From: Ischnura elegans
Lineage: Eukaryota > Arthropoda > Insecta > Odonata > Coenagrionidae
NCBI RefSeq assembly: GCF_921293095.1
Contig: NC_060246.1
Span: 113,192,941 to 113,256,940, forward strand
Direction: 5' to 3'
Length of the DNA: 64,000 nucleotides
Shown here: one piece after another, positions 60,531 to 64,000 of the stretch
How the letters are laid out: each line of letters starts with the position of its first letter
How positions within the stretch are numbered: position 1 is the stretch's first letter
Made by a program: the position numbers and the translations under genes
Notes under the pieces: generated by a model
The model's input: the letters and a program-made list of their open reading frames with translations, nothing else
The model's database searches: none
Told to the model about the DNA's origin: nothing

Positions 60531-63500
60531 ATGATGTCTCATGTTTGAATAGTTGCAGCATAAAATACCAGAAACTGTCACAAATTAGCCAATAATAAAT
60601 CTCCAAGGCCTCATCAATCATAATTTCACAGAAATACAAAACTCTCAAAGGGTTATAAATTGACATCACCTTACTTTGTATTTGTTTGAATTTGCTTTTC
60701 CTTTGAGTCATAACGGTATTCCCTGAATAGACGACTGGGGGTTGAAAACCTTGACTTGAAGAGCACTTCCTTACTTCAATACGCACAGGTCTCAGTTAAA
60801 AAATACGATTTCCCTGTTTTTTACCTCTTCCTGAAAACGATAGCCTTATTGCGATGATTACAACTGGCAAATTATTAATATTGTTTATCGATGATAATAT
60901 TAGGATGTCAAATGTGAAATTAAAAACACTGCCTGGAGGAACGAAAAGGTTACCTATGAAGGTACTTTTGGTATCTTGATCCATTATAGTTATATCTGCG
61001 TGTTTTCCAGCGATTTTACTCAGTCTTCTTCAATGAAACCAATTATGAAATTAAAAGTTAATTTCATCTAATGAATCACAATTTTTACGATTAATGCAGA
61101 GGAGATCCACATCCGGAATGGACATTTAGGTTCCCAATGTTACGGAAAAAAGGTGTTGAAAAATAAAATGAGGCCTTGGTTGTGAAATTTGGTGAGCACA
61201 CAATTGGAAAATCCTGGTTTGAGTTCACGGCATGGAAAATTAATTTTTCCAAGGAATTTTTTTTTCGGAGGCCTGACGTTTTGTTTCGCTACCCTTCCAG
61301 AGAAAAAGGACAGATGAAATGCGACGAAGGTGATGACTCAGAAGTGGTGCTGAGGAACGAGTGGTATCCGATTCCTGGCACTCAAGCTCTCCTTGGTCCT
61401 CACGCTACGACTTTTGCGGTAGTAAAATGATACGATGCGGAGAACTGCGCCTATCCTTGGTCCTCTTTTGCACTAGATTCTAGCGAAATATGCGATTTCT
61501 TTGGATTATTTCAGGTTCATGAGAAAGACGACGCGCCAGTACTCCAACGCACATACCTCCTCGCAGTTCCACAGCCAAGGAAGAGACATGTGAATTTTAG
61601 GGAGAAACAATGGCAGGTTGAGAGGCAAAAAAGAAGGGGAAAGAAAAGCGTCACACTAAACCTCAACTTCCCACTTTCCCACAAGCGTTGACTTAATCCG
61701 AACATCCAAGGTCGCCTCGGGTACTTGTACGACGATGGGTAGCTTAGGAAACGAAACACTTTATGGGCGTTTTTTTTAGTTCCGCTTAGCTCACCTTCTA
61801 CTCATATAGCCAATTAAGGACTCGCGGTCAACGTGAAAAACGAACCAAAACGGATTCAAGGTTACTGTCTCCAGTCAAGAATCGTCTGATTGTTAGCAGA
61901 ATATCCGCCAAATACATTCCTTCAATTGCGAGAGAAAAATGCTCAGCGCGGAAGCAAATACAGCTTAGCTCTCAGAATTCCTTTCCAGGAAAGTTCCAAT
62001 TTTTTTCCAATGCCATTTTTTTTAAATATACGAATGGTGTGTGCTCAACTGAAAATATTATCAGAATAAAACCAGCAAGATTTCAAGCAATTTCAACGTT
62101 CAATTTCGCGTTATGAGGCCAAAAATAATCAGGATCCAGTGGCCTAGTTAGGACAAAAAATATATAGAGGCGGTTGCCAAAATTAGAAAGTGCGTCGGCT
62201 CTTGACGAGGGGGAAATTAAAAGAGGTTCTCTGATGAAAGCGCGGATTTTTCCCTTTTTTTCCTGCGTTCTTTTTGCGATGCCTCAATCATGCTGGCTGA
62301 GAGGAGAGAAATTTCCGTAACACGGCTTAAAGGAGGATAGGGGAAGTTTTGTTCTGTTTTTGGCGTTGTTCTGATATTCCTTTGAAGTAAGGATCGCAAC
62401 TTGTGAAGAGGCAGCAGGGCATAATGAGATATTGAGATTCAAACAAACAAAGAACCGAGGAGAAGAGGAAAATTCTATAAACGAGAATTTTAAGGATTGG
62501 CTCCAAAAATGTCTTCTGGTATTTACCTAAGTTCCTCCGAGGTCGTTATTTTATGCGGGAGAAAGAAATATGGGCACTCTCTCGCACTCCACTGAGGAAC
62601 TATGTTTTCTCAAAGTAGAGTTACTGAGTTCTGGCCACGTAACTATAAGTGGGTTTTTGAAAGTTCTGCCAGTGTAAAAGGTAAATAAAAGGATAGCTTA
62701 CGGAAAATGTAAAAAAAAGGTTCGATCCATGTTCCGTTAAATGACTGTATAACGAAATATTATATTTCCTTGAGACAATACGATTCGATAATAAGAGTAC
62801 ACGACTCATTTCAGACCGGTAACATAACTTACGGCATAGACCTAATTAGGGCGTATTGGATATAGATAAAAATTGCAATAGCACAATATAAAAATACATT
62901 CCTCCAGTCGCTTATAGTAATAATAATCTGTGTGTTTTCATCAGGGAAGTTGGCATTAAGAGGTAATATCGTACTTACGCCTCGGGAATTTAAAAATTTT
63001 CGAAAAAAAATGCACAAAGAGCATTCCTAACGCAGTGAGACTTTTATTGAGCAACCACCGACGGTTCCACTGAGAAATTGTCTTTACAAGAGGTGGAAAG
63101 ATCCGAATAGTTTGGCTTTTTGAATGTATGTAATGTTTGTAATTAAAAACAGCTAAGAGGCTAGACTGAAAAAAGTAGGAGAGTTACTGAGCTTAAAAAA
63201 TTCACTACAAGTCGTTAGAGGCGATAATGCTCGAATTATTTTGCCAATTCTCTGGAAATTTTCCAATTAATAATAATATACAGGTAATTCGACTTTTCCA
63301 CTCCAATGCATAAAAATATACATCGATTAGGAAACGAATTGCCAATTTCAATATATACAGCAATATTTCAATATATAAAGCAAGTACAACAAACATACTT
63401 GCGAAAATGCGACAGAAAAGTTAGCAATAAATGTACTATTGACGTTTTTTGTCTTCAGTGTTTACAATATACAACTATTTCATTCGCTGAACGGAGGGAA

Positions 63501-63689
63501 CTTTCCTTTAAAATATGGTCTTTGGCCTGAATGAGGAGTGTTCTTTGAATAGGGATGTTAAATATCATTAATATATTGGCTATCGATTCCGGAAAATACT
63601 CTTTTTTTTGCTGAAGATGATCGCTTAGTAGGAGTGATAGAAGAGCTTTCAATGTATTCATTCCAGATCTACGATTGAAATATTATGAG
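60531..63689. other. AT-rich sequence, nothing recognised
   Basis: CAGTGGCCTAGTTAGGA at 62137 resembles some hAT ends but has no partner. No supported gene. Confidence 0.4.
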
Positions 63690-63804
63690 GGAGGCTCATT
63701 CCACGTTCCCCTGCTGTACCCGCCAATCCCGAAGGAGAAGGTGATGCATCCTTCGGTGCGCGCTGGATGACCCTGTGACATTCCCTACTTCCTTTCCCTC
63801 ACAG

Positions 63805-64000
63805 ATTTTCGCGACGAGACCGCCACCCCCTCACAGCGAGCGCCGGCATGTCTGGCCCATCGGCCACCGCCGCCTCCGGTCTTCATCCTCGGCTGGGAAG
63901 TCGCCGGAGGAAACGGGCGGAGATGATACAACGGCAGGAGAGGGGAGGGAGCGTAAGGGACTCAACCCCACCGTCCCCCAACCCCCTTGCGGACGGCAGC
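63805..64000 (+). CDS. Possible partial exon in a CpG-rich island at the window edge
   Basis: A good acceptor-like sequence (CTTCCTTTCCCTCACAG) ends at 63804, and GC-rich sequence follows to the window end. Two frames stay open from there to base 64000. One contains an ATG at 63848 (context CCGGCATGTCTGG) and reads MSGPSATAASGLHPRLGSRR, followed by another basic stretch. It could be the first coding exon or an internal exon of a plus-strand gene continuing to the right. No domain is recognised, and GC-rich DNA is often open by chance, so this is only a candidate. Confidence 0.3.
   Translation, partial: MFATRPPPPHSERRHVWPIGHRRLRSSSSAGKSPEETGGDDTTAGEGRERKGLNPTVPQPPCGRQ

Noticed and set aside
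62137-62153. hAT-like end CAGTGGCCTAGTTAGGA
   Set aside because: No matching inverted end and no 8-bp target duplication was found in the window.

Overview
The window reads as nuclear DNA from an arthropod-like animal. It is mostly AT-rich and non-coding, with short CpG-rich islands, spliceosomal intron signals and degraded transposable elements (non-LTR retrotransposon tails, piggyBac-type, hAT-type and SINE-type copies). I cannot place it more precisely. I see no complete gene, rRNA, functional tRNA, CRISPR array or bacterial-style operon.

The one well supported coding piece is a 1,653-nt internal exon on the minus strand (5358 to 3706). It is GC-rich, sits in AT-rich flanks, has a clean acceptor and donor, and encodes a His/Pro/Ser-rich low-complexity stretch with a Cys cluster. 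It starts and ends in the same phase, so it could be a cassette exon. Other GC-rich islands (about 730-1500, 8161-8960, 10390-10860, 42300-43180, 52540-53480, 55500-56300, 63690-64000) may be promoters, enhancers or exons. The strongest exon candidate among them is at the right edge, from 63805.

Mobile elements by region: a hAT-type end at the left edge (to 159); LINE ORF2 C-terminal fragments at about 9830-10180 (+), 13161-13430 (+), 31020-31390 (-), 45240-45490 (-) and 60348-60530 (-); a 1.3-kb piggyBac-type element at 19618-20944; a 344-bp hAT-type MITE with an 8-bp target duplication at 29416-29775; a tRNA-derived SINE (34790-34975, minus) beside a 250-bp foldback element (34997-35246); and a 505-bp piggyBac-type MITE with TTAA flanks and an internal 61-bp tandem duplication at 41300-41812. 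Three sites (12840-12885, 33610-33660, 35101-35140) carry a related motif in which GAAA runs into a short palindrome; the one at 33610 resembles a hammerhead ribozyme core.

Three pairs of diverged local direct duplications (9660/10245, 17258/18405, 40534/40942) are not explained by any element I recognise. Most of the window is probably intron or intergenic DNA around one or two long genes, shaped by element insertion and local duplication. I did not find a convincing new multi-gene system. The most unusual structures are the foldback element with its core motif and the phase-symmetric low-complexity exon.
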